Shown here one piece after another: positions 14,728-23,379 of a stretch of 32,571 nt of DNA. Position 1 is the stretch's first letter. Each line of letters opens with the position of its first letter. Source of the stretch: Agromyces bracchium (GTDB lineage Bacteria > Actinomycetota > Actinomycetes > Actinomycetales > Microbacteriaceae). The stretch covers positions 1 to 32,571 of the forward strand of contig NZ_WMLB01000015.1 in the NCBI RefSeq assembly GCF_009709675.1. The letters run 5' to 3'. Under the pieces are notes generated by a model. It was not told where the DNA came from. It saw only the letters and a program-made list of their open reading frames with translations, and searched no databases. Position numbers and translations under genes: made by a program.

Positions 14728-15525
14728 ATGCAGGGACTGCCGTCCGCGAGCCCGCCGTTGCCCGGCCGCGTGGTCGTCGAGCAGCGCTGGCGCGACCTCG
14801 TCTTCCTGCACTGGCGCGTGGACCCCGCGCTCGTCGAGGCGTGCCTCCCGCCGGGCGTCCGCCCCGACGTCCTCGACGGTGCGACCTGGGTCGGCCTGAT
14901 CCCGTTCGTCCTCGCCGACACCCGCTTCCCGCCGCTGCCCCCGATGCATCGTCTCGGCACGTTCGTCGAGGTCAACGTGCGGCTCTACTCGGTCGACCAC
15001 GACGGCAACCGCGGGGTGGTCTTCCGCACCCTCGAGGCGGGTCGCCTCCTCCCGGTCATCGCGGCCCGGGTCGCCTTCGGGCTCCCGTACCACTGGGCGA
15101 GTTCGCGCGTCGTCCACCGGGTGGATGCCTCCGGCCATGAGCTCGACTTCCGAAGCCGTCGCCACGGCCCCGGCGGCCCGTCGACCCGCATCCGCGCCCG
15201 CCTCGGCGAGCCCCTCCGCGCCGACGCGCCCGATGCGGGCCTCGCGGGGTTCCTCACCGCCCGCTGGGGCTTCCACGAGCAGCACCTCGGCCGCACCGTC
15301 TGGGCGCGGAACCGCCACGAACCGTGGCCGCTGCTGCGCGCCGAGCTCCTCGAGCTCGACGACGAGCTGCTTGCGGCGTCGAGCTTCGGCGACCTCGCGG
15401 CGCGGCCGCCAGATTCGGTGCTCGCCTCGTCCGGCGTCGCGACCGCCTTCAGCCGGCCGCGGACGATCGAGGCGCCGGCGTGGCGCCTCCAACCCGTCAC
15501 ACGCCGTCGACCCGCACCCGCTTGA
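14728..15525 (+). CDS. DUF2071 (YqjF-type) protein
   Basis: A 265-residue protein of the DUF2071 family. Landmarks: the opening VVEQRWRDLVFLHWRVDPALVEACLPPGVRPDVLDGATWVGLIPF, then MHRLGTFVEVNVRLYS and WGFHEQHLGRTVWARNRHEPWPL. The length is in the usual range of about 230-260. The family has an acetoacetate-decarboxylase-like fold, but no enzyme activity is agreed for this branch, so I give none. The ATG at 14728 is preceded at 6 nt by GAGGAT, a weak -10 candidate that would make it leaderless; no ribosome site is present. It overlaps the 3' end of the DUF167 gene on the other strand by 29 bp, an unusual convergent overlap. Confidence 0.88.
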   Translation: MQGLPSASPPLPGRVVVEQRWRDLVFLHWRVDPALVEACLPPGVRPDVLDGATWVGLIPFVLADTRFPPLPPMHRLGTFVEVNVRLYSVDHDGNRGVVFRTLEAGRLLPVIAARVAFGLPYHWASSRVVHRVDASGHELDFRSRRHGPGGPSTRIRARLGEPLRADAPDAGLAGFLTARWGFHEQHLGRTVWARNRHEPWPLLRAELLELDDELLAASSFGDLAARPPDSVLASSGVATAFSRPRTIEAPAWRLQPVTRRRPAPA

Positions 15526-15733
15526 TCCGGGCGGTGTGCCCGCGCACGATCTCGACGTCGCCCGTCTTCACGCCGTAGTGCGCGGCGAGTGCCGCGACGA
15601 CGCCCGCGTTCGCGGCGCCGTCCACGGCGCGCTCGCGCACGTGCACGATGACGGATGCCGCGGGGTCGTCCGTCGTCGGCTCGACCAGCGGTCCGCGGCG
15701 GCTGCCCGGCTTCACGCGCACGGTCAGTTCCAT
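15497..15733 (-). CDS. DUF167 (YggU-type) small protein
   Basis: A 78-residue protein typical of DUF167/YggU: MELTVRVKPGSRRGPLVE, IVHVRERAVDGAANAGVVAALAAHYGV and VEIVRGHTARIKRVRVDG. The family is found across bacteria and eukaryotes as a small alpha/beta protein without an assigned role. It lies 61 nt after der on the same strand and may be read from that transcript. Its last 29 bp overlap the end of the convergent DUF2071 gene. The gap 15734-15794 holds two copies of GGCATCCG and nothing else that I can see. Confidence 0.88.
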   Translation of the reverse strand: MELTVRVKPGSRRGPLVEPTTDDPAASVIVHVRERAVDGAANAGVVAALAAHYGVKTGDVEIVRGHTARIKRVRVDGV

Positions 15734-15794
15734 CGCGATCCGTTCCGTCGAGGCATCCGCCGCGGCATCCGCTCGGCTCGGTCGACCGTCGGCG

Positions 15795-17306
15795 CTACGG
15801 GCGCTGACGGCGCTCGCGGACGCGCATGTTCAGCACGATCGGGGTGCCGACGAAGCCGTAGATCTCGCGCAGGCGCCGCTGGATGAACCGGCGGTAGCCG
15901 GGGTCGAGGAACCCGGTCGTGAACAGCACGAACGTCGGCGGACGCGTCGACGCCTGCGTGCCGAACAGGATGCGCGGCTGCTTGCCTCCGCGCAGCGGGT
16001 GCGGGTGGGCCTGCACGAGCTCCGTGAGGAACGCGTTGAACTTCCCCGTCGGGATCCGGGTGTCCCACGACTCGAGCGCGACCTCGAGGGCGGGCACCAG
16101 CTTCTCGAGGTGGCGGCCGGTCTTCGCGGAGATGTTCACGCGCGGCGCCCACGCGACGTGGTGCAGGTCCTGCTCGATCTCGCGCTCGAGGTAGCGACGG
16201 CGGTCGTCGTCGAGGAGGTCCCACTTGTTGTACGCGAGCACGAGCGCGCGGCCCGACTCGAGCACGAGGTCGATGATGCGCACGTCCTGTTCGGAGATCG
16301 GCTGCGAGACGTCCAGCAGCACGACGGCGACCTCGGCCTTCTCGAGCGCGGCCTGCGTGCGCAGCGACGCGTAGAAGTCGGCGCCCTGCTGCAGGTGCAC
16401 GCGGCGGCGGATGCCGGCGGTGTCGACGAAGCGCCACACCTTGCCGCCGAGCTCGATCTGCTCGTCGACGGGGTCGCGGGTGGTGCCCGCGAGGTCGTTG
16501 ACGACGACGCGTTCCTCGCGCGCGGCCTTGTTCAGCAGGCTCGACTTGCCGACGTTCGGCCGACCGAGGATCGCGACGCGGCGCGGGCCGCCGAACTCCT
16601 CCTTCGCGACCGCGGAGACCTGCGGGAGGACCTTGAAGACCTCGTCGAGCATGTCGGCGACGCCCCGGCCGTGCAGTGCGGAGACCGGGTACGGCTCGCC
16701 GAGGCCCAGGTTCCACAGTGCGGCGGCCTCGGGCTCCTGGCGGGCGTCGTCGACCTTGTTCGCGACGAGGAACACAGGCTTCTTCGTCTTGCGCAGCAGC
16801 CGCACGACGTGCTCGTCGGTCGCGGTCGCGCCGACCGTGGCATCCACCACGAAGAGCACGACGTCGGAGAGGTCGATCGCGACCTCGGCCTGCGCGGCCA
16901 CCGACGCGTCGATGCCCTTCGCGTCGGGCTCCCACCCGCCGGTGTCGACGAGCGTGAAGCGGCGGTCGAGCCATTCGCCCTTGTACGAGACGCGGTCGCG
17001 GGTGACGCCGGGCGTGTCCTCGACGACGGCCTCGCGGCGGCCGAGGATGCGGTTGACGAGCGCCGACTTGCCGACGTTCGGGCGGCCGACGATCGCGATG
17101 ACCGGCAGCGCGGGGAGGTAGCGGATGCCCTCCTCGCCCTCATCGGCGAGCTCGAGCAGGTCGAGGTCCTCGTCCTCCAGGTCGTAGTCCTCGAGGCCCG
17201 ACCGCAGCGCGGCGGCCCGCTGCTCGGCGAGCTCGTCGTCGACGTCGGCGAGGCGCTCGGCGAGGTCGTCGTCGGTGGCGTCGAACTCGTCGTCGCGATC
17301 GGTCAT
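15795..17306 (-). CDS. der: GTPase Der (EngA), ribosome assembly
   Basis: A 503-residue protein with two tandem GTPase domains. Walker A motifs are GRPNVGKS at 74-81 and again at 248-255; switch motifs are DTPGVTRDR and AGTTRDPVD; base-specificity motifs are NKVD and NKWD. The KH-like domain fills the C-terminus ([26 protein letters not shown]). Der acts in the maturation of the 50S subunit and is essential in most bacteria. About 65 acidic residues precede the first G domain, an extension seen in actinobacterial homologues. ATG 17306 has AGGAG at 6 nt. It is the last gene of the ParA-scpA-scpB-rluB-tyrA-cmk-der run, 53 nt after cmk, as in Mycobacterium where cmk and engA are also adjacent. 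Confidence 0.97.
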   Translation of the reverse strand: MTDRDDEFDATDDDLAERLADVDDELAEQRAAALRSGLEDYDLEDEDLDLLELADEGEEGIRYLPALPVIAIVGRPNVGKSALVNRILGRREAVVEDTPGVTRDRVSYKGEWLDRRFTLVDTGGWEPDAKGIDASVAAQAEVAIDLSDVVLFVVDATVGATATDEHVVRLLRKTKKPVFLVANKVDDARQEPEAAALWNLGLGEPYPVSALHGRGVADMLDEVFKVLPQVSAVAKEEFGGPRRVAILGRPNVGKSSLLNKAAREERVVVNDLAGTTRDPVDEQIELGGKVWRFVDTAGIRRRVHLQQGADFYASLRTQAALEKAEVAVVLLDVSQPISEQDVRIIDLVLESGRALVLAYNKWDLLDDDRRRYLEREIEQDLHHVAWAPRVNISAKTGRHLEKLVPALEVALESWDTRIPTGKFNAFLTELVQAHPHPLRGGKQPRILFGTQASTRPPTFVLFTTGFLDPGYRRFIQRRLREIYGFVGTPIVLNMRVRERRQRP

Positions 17307-17359
17307 GGCAACTCCTGGGTGGTCTCGGGGCCGCGCGCGCGAGCGCACAACCTGTCTAT

Positions 17360-18055
17360 TCAACCAGTTCGAACCTGAGCGTCCCGGATGACGGCGAGCA
17401 CCGCCTCGACGGTCTCGTCGAAGTCGAGGTCGGTCGAATCGACCGTGACGACGCCCTCGGCGGCGTTCATGAAGTCGACGACCTTCGAGTCGGCCGAGTC
17501 GCGCGCGCGCAGCTGCTGCCCGGTGGCGGCGGCCGAGTGGCCGACGAGCTCCGCCGAGCGTCGCGCCATCCGCACCTCCTCCGATGCGGTGAGCAGGATG
17601 CGCGCGGGCGCGTCGGGGGCGACCACGGTCGTGATGTCGCGGCCCTCGACGACGATTCCGCCGCGCCGCTCCGCGGCCATGATCGCCCGGAACAACTCGA
17701 TCAGGTGGGTGCGCACCTCGGGGACGCGCGCCACCCGGCTCACGACGCCCGAGATGCCGGGCTCGCGGATCGCCTGCGTGACGTCGGTCGAACCGACGTG
17801 CACGGTGTAGCCGGTCGGGTCGGTGCCGATGCGGTAGTCGAACGAGTCCAGGCACGAGACGACGGATGCCGCGTCCGCCGTGTCCACGCCGGACGCCTCG
17901 GCGTGCCACGCCAGCGCGCGGTACGCGGCGCCCGTGTCGAGGAAGCCCCAGCCGAGACGGCGCGCGACCTCCTTCGAGACGCTCGACTTGCCGCTTCCGG
18001 CGGGGCCGTCGACGGCGACGACGAACGGGTGGACGGGGTCGTGATGCATGGTCAT
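17360..18055 (-). CDS. cmk: cytidylate kinase
   Basis: A 231-residue P-loop kinase with GPAGSGKSS at residues 17-25, the CMP-binding [11 protein letters not shown] segment, [24 protein letters not shown] and the lid/specificity region VRMARRS...[10 protein letters not shown]. It phosphorylates CMP and dCMP to the diphosphates in pyrimidine nucleotide supply. The ATG at 18055 overlaps the TGA of tyrA (ATGA); a second in-frame ATG two codons later is possible, but the overlap arrangement favours the first. It is followed by der after 53 nt. Gene order tyrA-cmk-der downstream of rluB fits a translationally coupled operon, although tyrA has no biochemical link to its neighbours. Confidence 0.96.
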   Translation of the reverse strand: MTMHHDPVHPFVVAVDGPAGSGKSSVSKEVARRLGWGFLDTGAAYRALAWHAEASGVDTADAASVVSCLDSFDYRIGTDPTGYTVHVGSTDVTQAIREPGISGVVSRVARVPEVRTHLIELFRAIMAAERRGGIVVEGRDITTVVAPDAPARILLTASEEVRMARRSAELVGHSAAATGQQLRARDSADSKVVDFMNAAEGVVTVDSTDLDFDETVEAVLAVIRDAQVRTG

Positions 18056-19134
18056 CCTGCGATCCGCCAGCCGCGCGCGGCCAGCTCGGTGGTCAGTCGG
18101 TCGGCCGCCTCGGGCACGACCTGCACTTCGGCGAGGCCGACCTGGCGGCCGGGCGAGTGCTCGAGGCGGAGGTCTTCGAGGTTCACGCCGATCTCGCCGA
18201 TTTCGGCGAGCAGTCGCGCGAGCTGCCCCGGCCGGTCGTCGATCATCACGACGATCGTCGTGAAGCGCTTGTCGGTGCCGTGCTTGCCGGGCAGGCGTGC
18301 GACCCCCGTGTTGCCGCCCGTGAGCTCCTCGGCGACGCGCCGGCGCGCGCCCGGCGCGGCCGGGTCCTCCAGCGCGTCGATGAAGCGGTCGAGGTCCTCG
18401 CGGTAGGCGATGAGGATGTCGCGCACCGGCGACGCGTTCGCCCCGAGGATCTGCACCCAGAGGTCGGGATCGCTCGCGGCGACCCGGGTGACGTCGCGCA
18501 CGCCCTGCCCGGCGAGCCCGAGCGCCGCGTTCGGCGCCTCGAGGAACCGGCGTGCCATGATGCTCGAGACCACCTGCGGCACGTGCGAGATCAGCGCGAC
18601 TCCGGCGTCGTGCTCGGCGGGGGTCATCTCGACGAGCGTTGCGCCGAGGTCGAGGATGAGGTCGTCGATCGCGCTCGCGCGCCGGTAGCTGATCTCGTCG
18701 TGCGCGGCGACCACCCACGGGCGGCCCGCGAAGAGGTCGGCACGTGCGGCGAGCGGTCCGCCGCGCTCGCGGCCCGCGAGCGGGTGCGAGCCGATGTAGC
18801 GCGACACGTCGGCGCCCGCGTCCTCGAGCTCGGCGAGGATGCCGGCCTTCACGCTCGCGACATCCGTCACGATCGCCTCGGGGAACGCGGCGAGCTCGGC
18901 CGCGACGACGGAGGCCGTGACGTCGGGCGGCACCGCCACCACGATGAGCTGCGGCGCGTCGTCGGGCTGCGCGGGCCGGCCGGCGCCGAGGTCGACGGCG
19001 ATCGCGACGTGGGTCGGTGACGCGTCGGCGAGGATCACGTCGATGCCGCGCGTGCGGAGCCCGAGCGCGACGCTCGTGCCGAGGAGTCCGGCACCGACGA
19101 CGCGCACCGGTCCGATGAGCCGTGACTCGACCAC
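18052..19134 (-). CDS. tyrA: prephenate dehydrogenase with C-terminal ACT domain
   Basis: A 360-residue protein. The NAD-binding fold begins [17 protein letters not shown] with GAGLLG at residues 14-19. The conserved [22 protein letters not shown] and [13 protein letters not shown] blocks form the substrate site and include the catalytic histidine region. An ACT domain at about 290-360 ([34 protein letters not shown]) probably gives feedback control by tyrosine. The enzyme converts prephenate to 4-hydroxyphenylpyruvate in tyrosine synthesis. GTG 19134 follows directly on the TAG of rluB with no spacer, and the 3' end overlaps cmk by 4 bp. In Mycobacterium the rluB-cmk pair lacks tyrA at this place as far as I recall, so its insertion here is lineage-specific. 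Confidence 0.96.
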   Translation of the reverse strand: MVESRLIGPVRVVGAGLLGTSVALGLRTRGIDVILADASPTHVAIAVDLGAGRPAQPDDAPQLIVVAVPPDVTASVVAAELAAFPEAIVTDVASVKAGILAELEDAGADVSRYIGSHPLAGRERGGPLAARADLFAGRPWVVAAHDEISYRRASAIDDLILDLGATLVEMTPAEHDAGVALISHVPQVVSSIMARRFLEAPNAALGLAGQGVRDVTRVAASDPDLWVQILGANASPVRDILIAYREDLDRFIDALEDPAAPGARRRVAEELTGGNTGVARLPGKHGTDKRFTTIVVMIDDRPGQLARLLAEIGEIGVNLEDLRLEHSPGRQVGLAEVQVVPEAADRLTTELAARGWRIAG

Positions 19135-19932
19135 CTACCCGTTCCCCTTCCGCTCGGCGTCCGCCGCGCGCACGATGGTGAGCAGCTGGCCGAGTTCGAC
19201 TCTAGTCAACTCGCGCACGGCGCCCGACTTCAGCGTGCCGAGGTGGAGCGGCCCGAATTGGCGGCGCACCAGCTCGACCACCGGGTGGCCGACGGCGTCG
19301 AGCATGCGCCGGACGATCCGGTTCCGGCCGGAGTGCAGCGTGACCTCGACCATGGTGTGGCGCTGGTCGCCCTGCGCCTGCAGGATCTTCGCGCGGTCGG
19401 CGCGGATCGGGCCGTCGTCGAGCTCGACACCGCGCTTCAGCCGCTGCAGCGTCTGCGGGGTCATCCGCCCGGTCACCTTCGCGATGTACGTCTTCTCGAC
19501 GCCGAACGACGGGTGCGCGAGCACGTGCGCGAGCTCGCCGTCGTTCGTGAGGAGCAGCAGGCCGCTCGTGTCGCCGTCGAGGCGCCCCACGTTGAAGACC
19601 CGCACGTCGAGCGGGTCGGTGAAGCGTCGCAGGTCGGGCCGGCCCTGCTCGTCGCGCATCGTCGAGACGACGCCGCGCGGCTTGTTCAGCATGAAGTAGC
19701 GCTTGTCCTGGTCGAGCTGAACCGCGACGCCGTCGACCGCGACCCGATCGGCGAGCGGGTCGATGCGCCGACCGAGTTCGGTCACGACGTGGCCGTTCAC
19801 CTCGATGCGACCCTCGACGATCATGTTCTCGACGACGCGACGGCTCGCGACGCCGGCCGCGGCCAGCGCCTTCTGCAGCCGGACGCCCTCGGGCGCGGCG
19901 TCACCGTCTCCGGGCCGATCAGACGAGGTCAC
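19135..19932 (-). CDS. rluB: 23S rRNA pseudouridine synthase RluB-like (RsuA family)
   Basis: A 265-residue protein. An S4 RNA-binding domain lies at about 17-65 ([31 protein letters not shown]). The synthase domain follows with NKPRGVVST and the catalytic Asp119 in [14 protein letters not shown]. The RsuA/RluB/RluE/RluF group converts a uridine in rRNA to pseudouridine; assignment to RluB rather than another member rests on the actinobacterial scpB-rluB-cmk neighbourhood. The GTG start at 19930-19932 lies inside the end of scpB (14-bp overlap), and the stop TAG touches the tyrA start. Some 17 hydrophilic residues precede S4. Confidence 0.94.
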   Translation of the reverse strand: MTSSDRPGDGDAAPEGVRLQKALAAAGVASRRVVENMIVEGRIEVNGHVVTELGRRIDPLADRVAVDGVAVQLDQDKRYFMLNKPRGVVSTMRDEQGRPDLRRFTDPLDVRVFNVGRLDGDTSGLLLLTNDGELAHVLAHPSFGVEKTYIAKVTGRMTPQTLQRLKRGVELDDGPIRADRAKILQAQGDQRHTMVEVTLHSGRNRIVRRMLDAVGHPVVELVRRQFGPLHLGTLKSGAVRELTRVELGQLLTIVRAADAERKGNG

Positions 19933-20644
19933 GTTCGAATCCCTCCTGGCCGCCGTCGAGCAGCGGCGAGATCGGCGGCAGGTCGTCGAGCGACGCGATG
20001 CCGAGGTTCGTGAGCAGCAGGTCGGTCGTGCCGTACAGGATCGCGCCGGTCTCCTCGTCGGTGTCGACCTCGGTGATGAGGCCGCGGCCGTACAACGTGC
20101 GCACGACCGAATCGACGTTCACCGCCCGGATCGACGCGATCGACGAGCGCGAGATCGGCTGCTTGTACGCGATCACGGCGAGCGTCTCGAGCGCGGCCTG
20201 CGAGAGCTTCGTCGACGTCTGCGCGAGCACCGCGTCGGTGATCAGCGCGTCGTACTCGGTGCGCGCGTAGAAGCGCCAGCCGCCACCGACCTCGCGCAGT
20301 TCGAAGGCGCGACGGATGCCTCGGGCCGCGGGCTGCTCGCCCGCCGCATCGGTGCGCGGCTCGCCGGACGGCGCCCCGCCGTCGTAGTCCGCGACGAGGC
20401 GTGCGATCGACGCCTTCACCTCGGCGATGGGACGCGCGACGGCCGCCGCGAGGTGCACGAGGCCCTGCGGTTCGTCGGCGATGAAGAGCAGCGCCTCGAT
20501 CGCGCGGTCGAGGTCGAGCCGGGGCTGGCCCGGCACATCGAGCGGGGTCGCGACCGAGACCTCGGGGCGGTCACCGGCCCCCGCCGCGGCGTCCGTCTCC
20601 GCCGCCGCATCCGTCGGCGTCGCGGCATCCGTCTCACTCGTCAT
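19919..20644 (-). CDS. scpB: segregation and condensation protein ScpB
   Basis: A 241-residue ScpB. Two winged-helix domains are present: LDLDRAIEALLFIADEPQGLVHLAAAVARPIAEVKASIARL at the start and TSTKLSQAALETLAVIAYKQPISRSSIASIRAVNVDSVVRTLYGRGLITEV further on, then GAILYGTTDLLLTNLGIASLDDLPPI, which is diagnostic. ScpB dimers bind ScpA and the SMC ATPase to compact and separate chromosomes. An Ala/Asp/Thr-rich N-terminal tail of about 40 residues and a linker around residue 100 are lineage additions. The ATG at 20644 overlaps the 3' end of scpA by 11 bp, and the end overlaps rluB. smc is not in the window. Confidence 0.95.
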   Translation of the reverse strand: MTSETDAATPTDAAAETDAAAGAGDRPEVSVATPLDVPGQPRLDLDRAIEALLFIADEPQGLVHLAAAVARPIAEVKASIARLVADYDGGAPSGEPRTDAAGEQPAARGIRRAFELREVGGGWRFYARTEYDALITDAVLAQTSTKLSQAALETLAVIAYKQPISRSSIASIRAVNVDSVVRTLYGRGLITEVDTDEETGAILYGTTDLLLTNLGIASLDDLPPISPLLDGGQEGFERDLV

Positions 20645-21557
20645 AGTCGGCTCCCAGGCTGTCCAGTCGATCGTCGGACCAGTGGTCGTTGGCGGCCCAT
20701 CGCAGTGTGAGCTCCCCCAGCGGCTCGAGCTGCTCGAACCCGATCGCGTTGTGCCGGTAGAGCTCGAGCACGGCGAGGAAGCGCGCCACCACGACCCCCG
20801 GTCGGTCGACGCCCGCGATGAGCCGCCGGAACGTGACCGGCTCGCCGCGGCGCAGCACCGCGACGACGTGCGCGGCCTGCTCGCGGATCGACACCAGCGG
20901 CGCGTGCAGGTGGTCCAGGCCCACGGTGGGCAGTTCGCGCGGCGTGAGCGCGAGCGTGGCGAGCGCCGCGAAGTCGGCGGGCCCGAGCGTCCAGCGCAGT
21001 TCGGGCGTGCGCTGGCGGAACCGCTCCTCGAGCTTCACCGTGCGCGCGTGGCGCGACGACTCGACCTCGATGCGGCCGCCGAACCACCGCGCCGCCTCCT
21101 TGAACGCCCGGTACTGCAGCAGGCGGGCGAACAGGAGGTCGCGCGCCTCGAGCAGCGCGACGTCCTCGGCGTCGACGAGCTCGCCCTGCGGCAGGAGTCC
21201 GGCGACCTTCAGGTCGAGCAGCGTCGCCGCCACGACCAGGAACTCGCTCGCCCGGTCGAGGTCCTCGTCGGTCTCGATGCCGCGGAGGTAGGCGATGAAC
21301 TCGTCGGTCACGGCCGAGAGCGAGACCTCGGTGATGTCGAGCTCGTGCTTGGCGATGAGGGAGAGCAACAGGTCGAACGGGCCCTCGAAGTTCGTCAGGG
21401 CGACGCGGAACCGGGGTTCGGCCGCGGGCGGGGGTTCCGCCCCGGGCGGGCCGGCGGCAGCGGAGGCCGCACGCGATTCGGGCGCCTCGGGCGTGTCGCC
21501 CGCCTCGCCCGCCGGACCGATCGTCTCCGCCGCCCTCGGCTCAGGCGACCGCGCCAC
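20634..21557 (-). CDS. scpA: segregation and condensation protein ScpA
   Basis: About 307 residues from GTG 21557. The kleisin N-terminal domain begins FRVALTNFEGPFDLLLSLIAKHELDITEVSLSAVTDEFIAYL, which is diagnostic, followed by ASEFLVVAATLLDLKVAGLLP. The C-terminal winged helix carries VTFRRLIAGVDRPGVVVARFLAVLELYRHNAIGFEQ. ScpA bridges the SMC heads together with ScpB. About 55 Ala/Pro/Glu-rich residues precede the kleisin domain; the true start is uncertain because no ATG occurs there. GTG 21557 lies inside the end of the ParA gene (17-bp overlap) with GGGAG about 10 nt upstream. The overlap means coupled translation. Confidence 0.93.
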   Translation of the reverse strand: MARSPEPRAAETIGPAGEAGDTPEAPESRAASAAAGPPGAEPPPAAEPRFRVALTNFEGPFDLLLSLIAKHELDITEVSLSAVTDEFIAYLRGIETDEDLDRASEFLVVAATLLDLKVAGLLPQGELVDAEDVALLEARDLLFARLLQYRAFKEAARWFGGRIEVESSRHARTVKLEERFRQRTPELRWTLGPADFAALATLALTPRELPTVGLDHLHAPLVSIREQAAHVVAVLRRGEPVTFRRLIAGVDRPGVVVARFLAVLELYRHNAIGFEQLEPLGELTLRWAANDHWSDDRLDSLGADYDE

Positions 21558-22428
21558 GGTCGACCAGCTCCCTCGCGAGCTGACGGTACGCCCGCGAGGC
21601 GGGGTGCTCGGGCGCGAACTCGGTGATCGGCGTCGCGGCGACCGTGGCATCCGGGAACTTCACCGTGCGAGTGATCACGGTCTCGAGCACGCGGTCGTCG
21701 AACGCGTCGACGACCCGCTCCAGCACCTCGCGCGAGTGCAGCGTGCGCGCGTCGTACATCGTCGCGAGGATGCCGTCGAGCGTGATCGCCGGGTTCAGCC
21801 GGTCGCGCACCTTGTCGATCGTCTCGATGAGCAGCGCGACGCCGCGGAGCGCGAAGTACTCGCACTCGAGCGGGATGACCACCCCGTGGCTCGCGGTGAG
21901 GGCGTTCACGGTCAGCAGGCCGAGCGACGGCTGGCAGTCGATGAGGATCACGTCGTAGTCGGCCGACACCTTGCGGAGCACGCTCGCGAGGATCTGCTCG
22001 CGGGCGACCTCGGTGACGAGGTGCACCTCGGCGGCCGAGAGGTCGATGTTGGCGGGGATCACGTCGAGCCCCTCGACCCCGGTTCGCTGGATGGCGTCGG
22101 CGGGTGCGATACCGCGCGAGAGCAGCAGGTCGTAGATCGTCGGCACGTCGTGCGTCTGCACGCCGAGCCCCGCCGACAGGGCGCCCTGCGGGTCGAAGTC
22201 GACGGCGAGCACCCGGCGGCCGTAGTCGGCGAGCGCGGCGCCCAGGTTGATCGTCGTCGTGGTCTTGCCGACGCCGCCCTTCTGGTTGCAGAGCGCGATG
22301 ATGCGGGCGGGGCCGTGGGAACGCAGCGGCTCGGGCTCGGGGAACTCGCGAAGCGGGCGACCGGTGGGACCGAGGTCCGACGACTCCAGCGTGGCGGTGC
22401 CGTCCGCCGGGTCGTGTTCGTAGGTCAC
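21541..22428 (-). CDS. ParA/Soj-family ATPase, no partner ParB nearby
   Basis: A 295-residue deviant Walker ATPase. Walker A is KGGVGKTTT from Lys50, with the signature lysine; then VDFDPQGALSAGLG, a Walker B-like DVILIDCQPSLGLLTVNAL and ECEYFALRGVALLIETI. About 40 Pro/Glu-rich residues precede the fold. ParA proteins position DNA or protein cargo by ATP-dependent binding to the nucleoid. No parB or parS-like site is present; in actinobacteria this scpA-linked ParA (like Rv1708) is distinct from the origin-linked parAB, so its cargo is open. GTG 22428 has GGGGAGAGAG upstream. A TAGAAT box at 22471-22476 gives this run its own promoter. Its 3' end overlaps scpA by 17 bp, so the amount may be tied to the SMC-loading complex. 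Confidence 0.93.
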   Translation of the reverse strand: MTYEHDPADGTATLESSDLGPTGRPLREFPEPEPLRSHGPARIIALCNQKGGVGKTTTTINLGAALADYGRRVLAVDFDPQGALSAGLGVQTHDVPTIYDLLLSRGIAPADAIQRTGVEGLDVIPANIDLSAAEVHLVTEVAREQILASVLRKVSADYDVILIDCQPSLGLLTVNALTASHGVVIPLECEYFALRGVALLIETIDKVRDRLNPAITLDGILATMYDARTLHSREVLERVVDAFDDRVLETVITRTVKFPDATVAATPITEFAPEHPASRAYRQLARELVDRGAVA

Positions 22429-22470
22429 GGTGCGGCTCTCTCTCCCCGTCGATTCCGGAATGCTTGGTCG

Positions 22471-22476
22471 ATTCTA
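22471..22476 (-). promoter_or_regulatory. -10 box (TAGAAT) for the ParA-scpAB-rluB run
   Basis: TAGAAT on the minus strand starts with the TAG stop codon of xerD and precedes the ParA start by about 43 nt, giving a leader of about 36 nt with a GGGGAGAGAG ribosome site. The same hexamer serves the SRPBCC gene at 12444-12449. No clear -35 is seen. Confidence 0.4.
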
Positions 22477-23379
22477 ACGAGCACGAGGGTGGGCGACCGT
22501 GTACATCTCCCGGAGTGTATCGGCCGTGACCAGCGTGTAGATCTGCGTGGTGGACACCGAGGCGTGCCCGAGGAGCTCCTGGACGACGCGCACGTCGGCG
22601 CCGCCGGCGAGCAGGTGCGTCGCGAACGAGTGCCGCAGCGTGTGCGGTGAGACGGATGCCGCGACCCCGGCCCGCTCCGCGGCATCCTGCAGCACCTGCC
22701 AGACGGCCTGGCGCGACATCCGCTTCCCGCGCACGCCGAGGAAGAGCGCGGGCGTCGCGCTCCCCCGGGCCGAGAGCACCGGGCGGGACCGGACCAGGTA
22801 CGCGTCGAGCGCGGCCCTCGCGTAGCTGCCGACCGGCACGATCCGCTCGGTGCCGCCCTTGCCGAAGAGCCGCACGACCTCCTCGTCGACGAGGTCGTCG
22901 ACGTTGAGCGCTGTGGCCTCCGAGACGCGGGCCCCGGTCGCGTAGAGCAACTCGAGCAGCGCGACGTCCCGCAGTGCGGTGACCTCCTCGCCGACGCCGG
23001 CGGCGTCGATGATCGCGGCGACGTCCTCGACGGGGATCGCCTTCGGCAGTCGCATCGGGAGCTTCGGCGGCCGGAGGTCCTTCGCGGGGTCGGTCGGCGT
23101 GCGCCCCTCCTCGGCGAGGAAGCGGTGGAGCCCTCGCACCGCGGAGAGCACCCGCGCGATCGACGAGACGGCGAGCGTGGGCTCGCGCTCGGCGCCGAGG
23201 TAGCGGACGAACGCCGAGAGGTCGGCTTCCGCGGCCTGCTCGGGTCCGGCGATGCCCGCGCGGTCCAGCCAGTCGGCGTAGATCGCGAGGTCGCGCCGGT
23301 ACGAGGCGAGGCTGTTGCGCGCGAGGCCCCGCTCCACGGTGAGGTGCCGCAGGTAGTCGTCGACCGCGCGCGAGCTCAC
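22474..23379 (-). CDS. xerD: tyrosine recombinase XerD
   Basis: A 301-residue tyrosine recombinase of exactly the usual XerC/XerD length. The SAM-like core-binding domain is at 1-90 and the catalytic domain from about 105. Catalytic residues are all present: Arg151 (ATGARVSE), Lys174 (FGKGGTER), His246 and Arg249 (SPHTLRHSFATHL), His272 (LLGHAS) and Tyr281 (STTQIYT). It resolves chromosome dimers at dif together with XerC. The location between a Nudix gene and ParA matches Rv1701, so this is the housekeeping enzyme and not an integrase of a mobile element. GTG 23379 overlaps the Nudix stop (GTGA). Confidence 0.96.
   Translation of the reverse strand: MSSRAVDDYLRHLTVERGLARNSLASYRRDLAIYADWLDRAGIAGPEQAAEADLSAFVRYLGAEREPTLAVSSIARVLSAVRGLHRFLAEEGRTPTDPAKDLRPPKLPMRLPKAIPVEDVAAIIDAAGVGEEVTALRDVALLELLYATGARVSEATALNVDDLVDEEVVRLFGKGGTERIVPVGSYARAALDAYLVRSRPVLSARGSATPALFLGVRGKRMSRQAVWQVLQDAAERAGVAASVSPHTLRHSFATHLLAGGADVRVVQELLGHASVSTTQIYTLVTADTLREMYTVAHPRAR

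Noticed and set aside
22474..23379. Tyrosine recombinase as sign of a mobile element
   Set aside because: Length, motifs and gene order (pyrG-Nudix-xerD-ParA-scpA) identify it as the housekeeping XerD.
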